Source: Clostridia bacterium (lineage in GTDB: Bacteria > Bacillota > Clostridia > Christensenellales > Borkfalkiaceae). From it: a stretch of 64,000 nt of DNA. Position 1 is the stretch's first letter. The number at the start of each line of letters is the position of its first letter. The DNA lies in assembly GCA_017399945.1 (NCBI GenBank), contig JAFQAQ010000019.1:48337-112336 (forward strand), given 5' to 3'. Shown one piece after another: positions 24,129 to 31,999 of this stretch. The notes under the pieces were generated by a model. The model worked only from the letters and a program-made list of their open reading frames with translations. It was not told where the DNA came from and made no database searches. The position numbers and the translations under genes are program-made.

Positions 24129-25238
24129 TTAATCGTTATCACAAAAATCATCGTTTTCATATAAAGTGTTCCAAATTGTATTTTTGTAGTTGAGATTAAT
24201 ATCAATGGAATACTTATTGATTATTTTAACTTTATCAATATCAATGGAATTCTCCAAATCATTTAAGTCAAAGTTAATTTCTATTTCACACAGAGCTTCT
24301 GCATCAGCGTCAGTAAAGTCGACTTCACTATTAACTTGATAAATATACGCTCTATCTTCACTAGACCAAACAGACTGTTCTTCATCAAAAACGGTGGCTT
24401 TTCCCGAAATACTTAAATTTGCTGAACATTTAAATATAACTTTATTATTAGTGATTTTCAAAGGTACTATATCAGTGTTTAAGTAGTTTACAACAATTGA
24501 ATTAATTTCAAGGTCGTCATCAATTAATTCGTGGTCACTAATCTCATAGCATTCGCACTCAGCAATTGACTCTATTTGATTAATTAATTCTTCCTCGCAA
24601 ATATTAATAATTTTTTCAATAATGCCTTGTTCTTTCTGAAGTATTTTCATGGCATCATCAATTGATTCGGCAAAAAGCACATTTTCTTCGTTTGAAAGTG
24701 CATTTTTCCAATCTGTGTCTTTACTAATAATTAAAAGAGTTCGGGTTTCGTCATTTTTTAAATAATTTTTTACTGCTTCAATTACAAAAGCGTCAGGAAA
24801 TTCTTTCTTTTTGTTTCCACTTTCCGCAAACGGTGGTTTCGTTGAAAAATAAGCGTCAAATACTTGTTTTGCATCTGGGTATGGTAATTGTTGCGCCGTC
24901 GTGTAATACTCCTCGAATTTTTCTTTTACTTTATGACAAATATTGCTATTCTTAATCTCATCTATAAAACTAGTATTTTGCACACCCAAAGAAAGCAAGG
25001 TTTCAAAATTTCGTTCTAGAAGATTTGTTAGTTTTGTTAAACGCGCAACAATGGCTGAGTCGGGGATATGCTTTTCTATTTCACGGTGTAATACATCATG
25101 ATCTAGTAATAAAATACCTTTGTTGAGCAATAATTCAAAAAAGGATGGTAAAGTGGAACTAGTTAGTCCCAAAAAATCACATTGTTCATCGATAATAGCA
25201 GAAGTGTCAACTATAGTTGTTGTTATATAAAAATCCAT
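24129..25238 (-). CDS. PIN-like domain protein (DUF4935 type)
   Basis: A 369-residue protein. TTIVDTSAIIDE near the N-terminus carries the first PIN acid (Asp11), KEFPDAFVIEAV the middle acids, and LIISKDTDW the last ones. This four-acid layout is typical of PIN-domain RNases of the DUF4935 group. The C-terminal half (about 200-369) is acidic and beta-rich and unlike known families. PIN proteins cut RNA, often in toxin or defence roles; no cognate small antitoxin is obvious, though the 81-residue protein encoded just upstream is a candidate. Confidence 0.72.
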   Translation of the reverse strand: MDFYITTTIVDTSAIIDEQCDFLGLTSSTLPSFFELLLNKGILLLDHDVLHREIEKHIPDSAIVARLTKLTNLLERNFETLLSLGVQNTSFIDEIKNSNICHKVKEKFEEYYTTAQQLPYPDAKQVFDAYFSTKPPFAESGNKKKEFPDAFVIEAVKNYLKNDETRTLLIISKDTDWKNALSNEENVLFAESIDDAMKILQKEQGIIEKIINICEEELINQIESIAECECYEISDHELIDDDLEINSIVVNYLNTDIVPLKITNNKVIFKCSANLSISGKATVFDEEQSVWSSEDRAYIYQVNSEVDFTDADAEALCEIEINFDLNDLENSIDIDKVKIINKYSIDINLNYKNTIWNTLYENDDFCDND

Positions 25239-25284
25239 AAATATTCTCTTTTATAAAAATTTTCTCGTGTAGGCTCAACTAGTT

Positions 25285-25530
25285 TTATAACATTACATTA
25301 TGAGTTGCGATATATGCTTGCAATTCTACTGCCAAATCCATAGGGTGTTTTGCTGTGTCGAGCATGGCCTTAAAAACTCGTTTTGTCTGTGGCCCGTAAT
25401 TCGGGTTATTTTCTAATATTTGAGCCAACATTTCCTTAATAAGTTCCGTTTCTTTTTCTGATAAAGTCATATTAGGGAACTTAATCAACTTATCGAGTAG
25501 TTGTATAAATTCTATAAATTTATCGTTCAA
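25285..25530 (-). CDS. Small helical protein of unknown function, 81 residues
   Basis: Starts at a TTG (25530) behind AGGAG at good spacing. The protein is predicted to be all helix, with a repeated leucine pattern (FIEFIQLLDKLIKF, ELIKEMLAQILENN). It has no recognised family. Its place between the excisionase-like gene and the PIN gene, on the same strand, suggests it belongs to the nuclease operon, perhaps as a modulator or antitoxin; that role is inferred. Confidence 0.55.
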   Translation of the reverse strand: MNDKFIEFIQLLDKLIKFPNMTLSEKETELIKEMLAQILENNPNYGPQTKRVFKAMLDTAKHPMDLAVELQAYIATHNVML

Positions 25531-25596
25531 TATTTTTCTCCTATTTAGTATTTAATTGTTTTAACTCGCCAAGGGGCGAAGCTGATTTTACTTCTC

Positions 25597-25818
25597 TTAT
25601 TTCAAAAGAACTTTTTCGAATTCGTCGTAGTTAATAAACCACGTGTTGCCGTGAAAGTAGCGTGTGACTTGCGCTGATTTCAGATAATGAGAACCCGTTG
25701 CTTTATTAATATTGAATTTACGGTTGTTTTTATTAAATTCCGTAACACAATCTCTAAGACAACGAAAACGTGGCATAGTGGCGGTACGCCGAATTCTTGA
25801 TGATTCGCAGTTTTGCAT
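25597..25818 (-). CDS. Small DNA-binding protein, excisionase-like
   Basis: A 73-residue basic protein. The part after residue 14 has an excisionase/MerR-like layout: a helix (CLRDCVTEFNKNNRKFN), a second helix (KATGSHYLKSAQVTRYF) and a closing strand-helix NTWFINYDEFEKVLL. The start is uncertain because no good ribosome site precedes either the ATG at 25818 or the one at 25776. It is the first gene after the SOS-box promoter, where an excisionase would be expected in an integrative element. Confidence 0.5.
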   Translation of the reverse strand: MQNCESSRIRRTATMPRFRCLRDCVTEFNKNNRKFNINKATGSHYLKSAQVTRYFHGNTWFINYDEFEKVLLK

Positions 25819-25908
25819 AGATAATCTATACGGCTTCAGTCAAATCCAATTCTATAACGAACGTTAGCAAAGGCATTCAACGGAACCCTTTATCCGTTAT
25901 TTAACTGC

Positions 25909-25971
25909 CACAAAGTAGAACATATGTTTGCTTTGTGATTGTATTATAGCATCAGATTTCACCGTTGTCAA
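25909..25971 (-). promoter_or_regulatory. SOS-box promoter of the island nuclease operon
   Basis: Minus-strand -35 TTGACA (25966-25971), 17-nt spacer, -10 TATAAT (25943-25948). Downstream, CAAACATATGTTCT (25930-25917) matches the SOS box CGAACATATGTTCG at 12 of 14 positions and shares its odd CAAAC start with the box of the Y-family polymerase in this window. The box is nested in a longer inverted repeat, CACAAAG...CTTTGTG (25909-25937). LexA control of the genes below is inferred. Confidence 0.65.
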
Positions 25972-26019
25972 GCCTTAACTGTACAACGCAATGTACACGT
26001 TAAAAGATTTTATAATTTA

Positions 26020-26460
26020 TTAAGCGAGATTAATAATAGTTTTATTTTTCCGTTTAGCATATTCTAAAGTTTTTGCAGCGCCACCCCAAGAATACATAAC
26101 GTAGGCAATAACTAAATCGGCTTCTTCAACCATCCATTCGTTTCGTTTTAAGATAGCAAATTTGCGAGGAATGTTTTCAAGAGGAGGGAAGATAACGTCG
26201 TCATAATGATATTTAGCGAACTCTAACTTAGAATAATTCTTATCAAGATAGGGCGTAATAAATATAAGTTCAATCTCCGGAAAATTATTTTTCAATTCTT
26301 TTAAGGTGCGCAAACACAATCCATCAAAATCACCATACCCACCTAAGTAAAATTTACAGGTGGGATTTTTTGTTATCTCGCTAATAAGAATATTTTTAAG
26401 CTGTTCTTTTATGTCGTCGTTAAACAAACAGTTAGAATGTCCACAAAAGGTAATTATCAT
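26020..26460 (-). CDS. SLOG-family (DUF1273/YpsA-like) nucleotide-binding protein
   Basis: A 146-residue Rossmann-like protein. ITFCGHSNC at the N-terminus, FYLGGYGDFDGL (glycine loop), and a C-terminal VEEADLVIAYVMYSWGGAAKTLEYAKRKNKTIINLA match the SLOG fold, which binds nucleotide-derived ligands and in conflict systems can act as sensor or effector. It is divergent from the XRE-type repressor gene, and operators cover the shared region. Starts at 26460 behind CGAGGAG. Confidence 0.75.
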   Translation of the reverse strand: MIITFCGHSNCLFNDDIKEQLKNILISEITKNPTCKFYLGGYGDFDGLCLRTLKELKNNFPEIELIFITPYLDKNYSKLEFAKYHYDDVIFPPLENIPRKFAILKRNEWMVEEADLVIAYVMYSWGGAAKTLEYAKRKNKTIINLA

Positions 26461-26471
26461 AGACTCCTCGT

Positions 26472-26491
26472 TGTGTAGATTTACCTACATA
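26472..26491. promoter_or_regulatory. Operator O1 (SLOG/XRE intergenic region)
   Basis: TGTGTAG-N6-CTACATA, a 20-bp imperfect palindrome of the TAYGTAG-N6-CTRCGTA family. It overlaps the minus-strand -10 TATAAT of the SLOG gene. Confidence 0.65.
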
Positions 26492-26525
26492 TTATACCAA
26501 AGTGTCTAGAAAAATAGCAAGCGTT

Positions 26526-26545
26526 TACGTAGGTTTAGCTACGTA
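26526..26545. promoter_or_regulatory. Operator O2 (SLOG/XRE intergenic region)
   Basis: TACGTAG-N6-CTACGTA, the perfect form of the repeat, in the middle of the spacer. Confidence 0.7.
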
Positions 26546-26573
26546 TATTTAGAAACGTAAACTGTTAAACTTA

Positions 26574-26593
26574 TATGTAGATATAACTGCGTA
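26574..26593. promoter_or_regulatory. Operator O3 (upstream of XRE gene)
   Basis: TATGTAG-N6-CTGCGTA, one mismatch between arms. It abuts the ribosome binding site of the XRE gene, so binding would also shut off the regulator. Confidence 0.65.
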
Positions 26594-26606
26594 GGAGGAA
26601 TGACGC

Positions 26607-26849
26607 ATGAACGTATGTGAAGCAACAGCTAAAAGAGTAAACCAATTATTAAAAGAAAAGGGGATGACTCAATATAGATTAGAGCAAAAGTCGGGTATAT
26701 TACACGGAAGTATGGCGTGTATTATGAATGGACGAAACAAAACGGTAACTCTTAGCACGATTTATATGTTAGCAAGAGGTTTTGATATGTCGATAATTGA
26801 ATTTCTCAATAATGAGATTTTCTTATCAGAAGATGTTGATTTTGAATAA
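26607..26849 (+). CDS. XRE/Cro family helix-turn-helix regulator
   Basis: An 80-residue protein that is almost entirely one Cro/C1-type DNA-binding domain: RVNQLLKEKGMTQYRLEQKSG (helices 1-3) and HGSMACIMNGRNKTVTLSTIYMLARGFDM. Start at 26607 follows GGAGGAA. Three 20-bp operators lie upstream, so it most likely represses itself and the SLOG gene. A terminator follows. Confidence 0.88.
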   Translation: MNVCEATAKRVNQLLKEKGMTQYRLEQKSGILHGSMACIMNGRNKTVTLSTIYMLARGFDMSIIEFLNNEIFLSEDVDFE

Positions 26850-26860
26850 CGATATATAGT

Positions 26861-26890
26861 AAAGTCGGTGGTTTTTACCATCGACTTTTT
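26861..26890 (+). terminator. Intrinsic terminator after the XRE gene
   Basis: 12-bp stem AAAGTCGGTGGT / ACCATCGACTTT with one G-U pair and a TTTT loop, followed by T residues. Confidence 0.8.
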
Positions 26891-26982
26891 TAACTAAACA
26901 CGCACAAAACACTTAAATCTATCAGTGTTTTGCGTTAAAATGGTAAAAATCAAAGATTTTATTACACATATTACAAAAATTA

Positions 26983-27031
26983 CTTAAATTACGCAAAAAC
27001 CGTTGACATTTGTTCGTAATTTGAGTAAAAT
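26983..27031 (+). promoter_or_regulatory. abiE promoter with flanking inverted repeat
   Basis: -35 TTGACA (27003-27008), 17-nt spacer, -10 TAAAAT (27026-27031). The arms AAATTACG (26986-26993) and CGTAATTT (27015-27022) bracket the -35. AbiEi antitoxins repress their own operon by binding inverted repeats at the promoter, so this is probably the operator. Confidence 0.65.
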
Positions 27032-27060
27032 AAGTATAACAAGATAAGGAAATGATAGTA

Positions 27061-27798
27061 ATGGAAGATTTTTATTTGAGTCAAGCCCTATTTCGCACGC
27101 AAGAAATCTTAGTCAACTTTACAAATGAAAGAAGTATGCAAGTTAGATTAAAGGCGTTAACGGAAAATGGGCGTATTGAAAAAATAAAAAATGGGCTTTA
27201 TGCGACGGTCAATTCATTGACGGGCGATATTTTTGCAAGCCGTTTTGAAATAGCATCTGCGCTTTTTGAAAATGCTTGCGTGGCATATCACTCTGCGTTA
27301 GAATTTCACGGGCTTGGAAATCAAATGTTTTCAGAAGTGCAGGTTTTTACCGAGAAACGCTATAATCCCTTTATTTATAACGGTCTTGAATACAAATTTT
27401 TCTCATACACAGCAAAAGGCGGAATAATGCGTTTAGAACAAAATGCAGAAATTGTCGTTACCGATTTGGAAAGAACAGTAGTGGACTGTATTGACCGTAT
27501 TGACCTTGCCGGTGGACTTGAAGAACTTGTTACGGCGTTAAATGGCATAACGCATCTTGACGAGCAAGCGTTATTATCCTATTTGAGCGAGTATAACAAA
27601 AAATTCGTTTATAAAAAAGCGGGATTTTTACTTTCATTGCTTAAGAAAGACCTTTTATCGCAAAATTTCTTTGATATATGCAAGCTAAACTGCTCTATAA
27701 AATTGGAAGATATAAGCGAAAATAAGAAGATGCCGAGAAAAACGGATAAGTATTGGGGACTTATGTATCCCGAAAAACTTATAAACACGGAGAACTGA
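27061..27798 (+). CDS. abiEi: AbiEi family antitoxin of a type IV toxin-antitoxin system
   Basis: A 245-residue protein. The N-terminal winged helix (FRTQEILVNFTNERSMQVRLKAL, GRIEKIKNGLYAT) and the following SRFEIASALFENACVAYHSALEFHGL match AbiEi, a transcriptional autorepressor and antitoxin. The C-terminal part, VVTDLERTVVDCIDRIDLAGG, is also typical. An ATG 9 nt upstream is too close to AAGGAA, so the ATG at 27061 is preferred. It lies 1 nt before the toxin gene. AbiE blocks phage growth by toxin-mediated growth arrest. Confidence 0.88.
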   Translation: MEDFYLSQALFRTQEILVNFTNERSMQVRLKALTENGRIEKIKNGLYATVNSLTGDIFASRFEIASALFENACVAYHSALEFHGLGNQMFSEVQVFTEKRYNPFIYNGLEYKFFSYTAKGGIMRLEQNAEIVVTDLERTVVDCIDRIDLAGGLEELVTALNGITHLDEQALLSYLSEYNKKFVYKKAGFLLSLLKKDLLSQNFFDICKLNCSIKLEDISENKKMPRKTDKYWGLMYPEKLINTEN

Positions 27799-27799
27799 T

Positions 27800-28735
27800 A
27801 TGATAAACCTATCGCAAAAAAACGTAGTTAAAATAGCGAAAGAAACTAACTTTATAAAAGATAATGTTGAAAAGGTTATGCGCCTTGCGGATATTTTAGA
27901 GTTTGTGTTTACGTCTAAATGGAAAGATAAACTTGCTCTTAAAGGCGGAACGGCAATCAATTTGTTTTATCGTGAACTTCCAAGACTTTCCGTTGACATA
28001 GACTTAGACTATATTGGCGATACGAAAGAAGAAATGGAAAAGGACAAAGAAGAATTGTGGAACTTCTTGCAAATGGCGTTATTCCAAAAGAATTATTCGC
28101 TTTCGCCACAAAGCAAAAGATATTTTGCTTTAGATTCTGCCGTATTTCAATATATAAATAATGCGGGTAATCGCGACAATATCAAAATAGAAATAAATTA
28201 TCTTGATAGAAAGCACGTTCTTCCATTGAACGATAAACCTATCAAAACTCCAGTTGCCGAAAGTGAAGTCAAGGTGAAAGTTTTAAGTGCTTGTGAATTA
28301 TACGGAAGCAAACTTGCAGCTTTGATTGGTCGTTGTAAACCAAGGGATATTTACGACGTTTACGGGCTAATTGAAAGAGGTATTATAGAAGATAAAGAAA
28401 TGCTTAAAAAGTGCACGATTTTCTATAATTGTATCGGTGGAGATGCTAGTATTTGCGACGTTTCGCTTGATATTTTAGACGGTGTTACGGATAGAGATAT
28501 TAATAGACAATTAAAACCTATGCTTAACAAGAATGACCGTTTCAAAAAAGATGTGGCAATCGCTTCAATTAAAGAGTTTTTACAGGGCTTGCTTGTTTTT
28601 AACGACAACGAAAAAGAGTTTGTAAAAGAATTTGCGAACAAAAACTATCGCCCCGAACTTTTATTTGAAGATAAAGAAATTGTAGAACGCATCTCTGCAC
28701 ACCCGATGGCATTGTGGAGAGCAAGAGAAAATTAA
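27800..28735 (+). CDS. abiEii: AbiEii family toxin (nucleotidyltransferase)
   Basis: A 311-residue toxin of the DNA polymerase-beta-like nucleotidyltransferase fold. ALKGGTAINLFYRELPR and SVDIDLDYIG (about residues 46-73) carry the GGT motif and the D-x-D metal site, and KVLSACELYGSKLAALIGRCKPRDIYDVYGLIE is the AbiEii signature helix region. AbiEii binds nucleotides and arrests growth. It is cotranscribed with the antitoxin. No AbiE-like frameshift or truncation is seen, so the pair looks intact. Confidence 0.9.
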   Translation: MINLSQKNVVKIAKETNFIKDNVEKVMRLADILEFVFTSKWKDKLALKGGTAINLFYRELPRLSVDIDLDYIGDTKEEMEKDKEELWNFLQMALFQKNYSLSPQSKRYFALDSAVFQYINNAGNRDNIKIEINYLDRKHVLPLNDKPIKTPVAESEVKVKVLSACELYGSKLAALIGRCKPRDIYDVYGLIERGIIEDKEMLKKCTIFYNCIGGDASICDVSLDILDGVTDRDINRQLKPMLNKNDRFKKDVAIASIKEFLQGLLVFNDNEKEFVKEFANKNYRPELLFEDKEIVERISAHPMALWRAREN

Positions 28736-28745
28736 AAAATTTTAT

Positions 28746-28798
28746 AAATATGACTGAGATTGTCATATTTACCGTGCTAAAATCAACTTGATTTTAGC
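28746..28798 (+). other. Two tandem hairpins after abiE
   Basis: AAATATGAC-N7-GTCATATTT (28746-28770) and GCTAAAATC-N5-GATTTTAGC (28776-28798), both 9-bp perfect. Neither is followed by a U tract, so they are weak terminators or protective/regulatory RNA structures in the leader of the next gene. Confidence 0.55.
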
Positions 28799-28821
28799 CG
28801 CTTAAGGAGAAAGGAATAAAG

Positions 28822-29742
28822 ATGAATAAATCATTTTACAAAAAATCTGTTTTTTGGATAATAATTGGGATAGGTGTTTCTGTTTTTGTATTATTTATTA
28901 TTCTGAATTTTACATTGTGGACTGTTAATGAACAAGGTCAAAAGATATTTTGGTTAAGTGGTGCTGGTGATTGGATAGCATTGACCATAGGAATTATTGG
29001 AGCAGTTGTGACAGCTGAATTAGGATACATTGCAGTTTGGCAAAATGAACAACAAGCAATTTCTAGCAATGAATATCAAAGGAAGCAAAATGAACTTTCT
29101 CAATTAGAGGTTGCACAAAATGAAAAAAATGAGATAAAGAAAGTAATAGAGGAAATAAATATTGCATTTGCTTTTGAGCCTGTGATTAAATTGACAACAA
29201 ATTACGAGATGCCCGCTCCGGATGTGCATCAAATTAAATTTGGGATTTTAGATAGAATTAGTCAAACTAGCCTGAAATTACAGTTTTTATATGGGTTTTG
29301 TATGAATTTAGATGAATGCAAAAATTGTACTAATCCATGTAGATATAATCAGGAATTTTCTGTTAAACTAAAAGAAGAAATTGTGAAATTTAAGGAGATG
29401 TATTTTAATCTTCAGACATTATATCTCAAATATGTAGAGACAGCTACTGAATACGCACTAATAAGAAACAATATCAACTTGTCTAATAAGATTTTATATA
29501 ATGAACAGGAACTTTTGAGGTCTTATCAAGCTTGCGGCAAAGATTATTTTACTGAAAATATAGAAAAATACACAAAAGAAGTTGAAGAACTAACAGATAA
29601 ATATAAAAATTTATCTATTAAATTAGTTCAAGATAGTAAAGAATTTACAGATAAACAACCAGCTTTTTGGTCGGCAAGTTCAAGCCTATTAAAAACTTTT
29701 GAGGAAGATATTTATAATAGATTTAAAAACATTATAGAATAA
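28822..29742 (+). CDS. Two-TM protein with cytoplasmic coiled coil, unknown
   Basis: A 306-residue protein with two hydrophobic helices (about 11-33 and 49-72), then a long charged helical domain (about 75-125 and 180-300) with coiled-coil character. In between, MNLDECKNCTNPCRYNQ holds four cysteines that could bind zinc. This topology (two N-terminal membrane helices and a cytosolic helical domain) is common among membrane effectors of defence systems, but no family is recognised. AT-rich. It lies between abiEii and the DUF2075 gene on the same strand, with AAGGAGAAAGG upstream. Confidence 0.65.
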   Translation: MNKSFYKKSVFWIIIGIGVSVFVLFIILNFTLWTVNEQGQKIFWLSGAGDWIALTIGIIGAVVTAELGYIAVWQNEQQAISSNEYQRKQNELSQLEVAQNEKNEIKKVIEEINIAFAFEPVIKLTTNYEMPAPDVHQIKFGILDRISQTSLKLQFLYGFCMNLDECKNCTNPCRYNQEFSVKLKEEIVKFKEMYFNLQTLYLKYVETATEYALIRNNINLSNKILYNEQELLRSYQACGKDYFTENIEKYTKEVEELTDKYKNLSIKLVQDSKEFTDKQPAFWSASSSLLKTFEEDIYNRFKNIIE

Positions 29743-29804
29743 TGTAACTTTAAGAACGAATAGTTTTAAACAAAAAATTTTAATTAAACACAAGGATAAT
29801 CTAT

Positions 29805-31934
29805 ATGAGTCGTTGTTTATATAACAGTAGTTTTGAGAAATTTATTACTACTGATGAAAATTCAATATTTGGTGCGTTATGCGACAATTATCACGGCGAT
29901 GCTCTTACGACCACAAGAGAAGCGTGGAGGTCTGAAATATCTATCATAAAGCAGGTTTTATCAAATTATGCGGACAAAAACGGACAAGTTATATTTGAAT
30001 ATGATATTCCGCGTCTGGGGAAAAGAATTGACGTTGTTTTGATTCTTGAAGGCATAGTTTTTTGCGTTGAGTTTAAGGTCGGCGAATCAAAGATATTGGA
30101 AGCAGATATCGACCAAGTTCTTGATTATGCGCTTGATTTGAAAAACTTCCATAAATTTAGTCAGGACAACCTTATTGTCCCGATTTTGGTTGCAACGAAT
30201 TATCGTAATTCTTCGACCGATATTAAAATGTCTGTTTATGACGATAGAGTAGTTAATCCTCTTGTTACAGGCGAAGCGGGTATTTCTAATTTAATATCAA
30301 AAATTTTAGAAAAATATCCAAACGAACCTGAAGTCAATCCGGATTGGATTATTAGTCCGTATGCGCCAACGCCTACAATTATTGAGGCGGCGAAAACGCT
30401 TTATGAAAGTCATTCAGTAGAAGATATTACAAGACACGAAGCCGACAAAGTTTCTACCGACGCAACAATTGAATATATTCTTGACGTAATACAAAAGAGC
30501 AAAGAAAACAGAGAAAAAAGTATTTGCTTTGTAACAGGTGTTCCCGGCGCCGGTAAAACTTTAGTTGGGCTTGACGTTGCCGTAAGACAAACGTATCAAG
30601 GACAAGATAAGCCTATTGAGGACGAAGGCGCGGTCTATCTTTCGGGTAACGGACCGTTGGTTGCAGTTTTGACGGAAGCGCTTGCAAAAGACAATTATCA
30701 AAAATGTCGTGAAAGAAGCGAAAGTAAAAAACTCTCCGATTCACGTAGAGAAGTTGGCAAGTTTATTCAAATTATCCACCGCTATCGTGATAATATGCTT
30801 GCGAAAATCAAAAATCCCGTTGAAAACGGGGTTTTAGAAATTGACCCTGAAAAGGCGGTGAAGCTTGCAGAATCTGGCTACGGCGAAGTGGAACACGTTG
30901 CAATTTTTGACGAGGCGCAACGTTCTTGGACGCATAAGAGACTTGCCGATTATCTTAAAAGAGGCGGAACATATGGTAATAAATTAAAAGTTCCTAATTT
31001 CCCTATGTCTGAGGCGGCGTTTTTGATTTGGTCGCTTGACCAACGTGAGGACTGGGCAACAATTATTTGTCTTGTTGGCGGCGGACAAGAAATCAATACG
31101 GGCGAAGCGGGTATTTCCGAGTGGATTAACGCGCTTAATGAAAAATTCCCGCATTGGAACGTTTACATTTCATCGAAGTTAACGGAAGCGGAATACGCCG
31201 AAGGCAAAGTGAACGAGTTGCTTGAAAAGAACGATAAGGTTACATATTCTGATAATTTACACCTTGCGGTTTCATTACGTTCTTATAGAGCAGAAAAACT
31301 TTCTGCGTTTGTTCACGCATTACTTGCGATTGAGCCTACTGCGACGGAATTATATAAAGAAATTAAGGACAAGTATCCCATTGTTCTTACAAGGGATATG
31401 GAAAAAGCAAAAAGGTGGTTGCACGATAAGGTTAGAGGAACTGAACGCACAGGCGTTCTTATAACAAAGGAATCGGCAAGATTTAAACCTTTAGGTATCC
31501 ACGTTTTACCTTCTGGAGATGAAAATGCTGTTCATTGGTTCTTGGAAGATAAAATTGACACAAGAGCGTCGAACTATCTTGAAGATGCTGCAACGGAAAT
31601 TCAAGTTCAAGGGTTAGAACTTGATTATACGTGTTTGCTTTGGGATGCCGATATGCGATATGAAAATGGTGAGTGGCGTTTCTACAGATTTAACGGTCAA
31701 ACAAAGTGGGTAGAACAAACGCCAACGAGCGAAAGCAAACAAGATTTAATGAAGTATATGTTAAATGCTTATCGTGTTTTATTGACGCGTGCAAGAGCTG
31801 GTATGGTGATATGTGTTCCAGAAGGTAACGGAAATAAAAATCCGAGTGGGTTTTGGGAAGATAGCACACGTTTGCCTGAATACTATAATGGTACGTATGA
31901 ATATTTGAAAAGCTTAGGAATTGAAGAAATATGA
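29805..31934 (+). CDS. Nuclease-helicase: PD-(D/E)XK domain plus DUF2075 ATPase
   Basis: A 709-residue protein. Residues 60-125 look like a PD-(D/E)XK nuclease: FEYDIPRLGKRIDVVLI (Asp76) then FCVEFKVGE (Glu89, Lys91). The DUF2075 superfamily-1 helicase-like ATPase follows, with Walker A FVTGVPGAGKTLVG (245-252), Walker B AIFDEAQRSW (369-372), and C-terminal YRVLLTRARAGMVICVP. Such proteins are frequent in defence islands and probably cut or unwind foreign nucleic acid. Codon use is nearer to the core genome than in its neighbours. The stop overlaps a possible 22-codon ORF. Confidence 0.85.
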   Translation: MSRCLYNSSFEKFITTDENSIFGALCDNYHGDALTTTREAWRSEISIIKQVLSNYADKNGQVIFEYDIPRLGKRIDVVLILEGIVFCVEFKVGESKILEADIDQVLDYALDLKNFHKFSQDNLIVPILVATNYRNSSTDIKMSVYDDRVVNPLVTGEAGISNLISKILEKYPNEPEVNPDWIISPYAPTPTIIEAAKTLYESHSVEDITRHEADKVSTDATIEYILDVIQKSKENREKSICFVTGVPGAGKTLVGLDVAVRQTYQGQDKPIEDEGAVYLSGNGPLVAVLTEALAKDNYQKCRERSESKKLSDSRREVGKFIQIIHRYRDNMLAKIKNPVENGVLEIDPEKAVKLAESGYGEVEHVAIFDEAQRSWTHKRLADYLKRGGTYGNKLKVPNFPMSEAAFLIWSLDQREDWATIICLVGGGQEINTGEAGISEWINALNEKFPHWNVYISSKLTEAEYAEGKVNELLEKNDKVTYSDNLHLAVSLRSYRAEKLSAFVHALLAIEPTATELYKEIKDKYPIVLTRDMEKAKRWLHDKVRGTERTGVLITKESARFKPLGIHVLPSGDENAVHWFLEDKIDTRASNYLEDAATEIQVQGLELDYTCLLWDADMRYENGEWRFYRFNGQTKWVEQTPTSESKQDLMKYMLNAYRVLLTRARAGMVICVPEGNGNKNPSGFWEDSTRLPEYYNGTYEYLKSLGIEEI

Positions 31935-31999
31935 TTGGCAACAGTGTTGTTGTACCGGTTATAAGAAGAGTTGCCGAAAAGATAAAGGAGAGTAAATAA
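31931..31999 (+). CDS. Possible 22-residue small protein
   Basis: ATG at 31931 overlaps the stop of the DUF2075 gene (ATGA), and its TAA overlaps the next ATG (TAATG). The product, MIGNSVVVPVIRRVAEKIK plus a short tail, would be an amphipathic basic helix. Tight coupling on both sides suggests it is translated, or that it only carries ribosomes on to the next gene. Confidence 0.4.
   Translation: MIGNSVVVPVIRRVAEKIKESK

Noticed and set aside
25831..25878. 16-codon upstream ORF in the leader of the island nuclease operon
   Set aside because: Too short and without a convincing ribosome site; could be chance.
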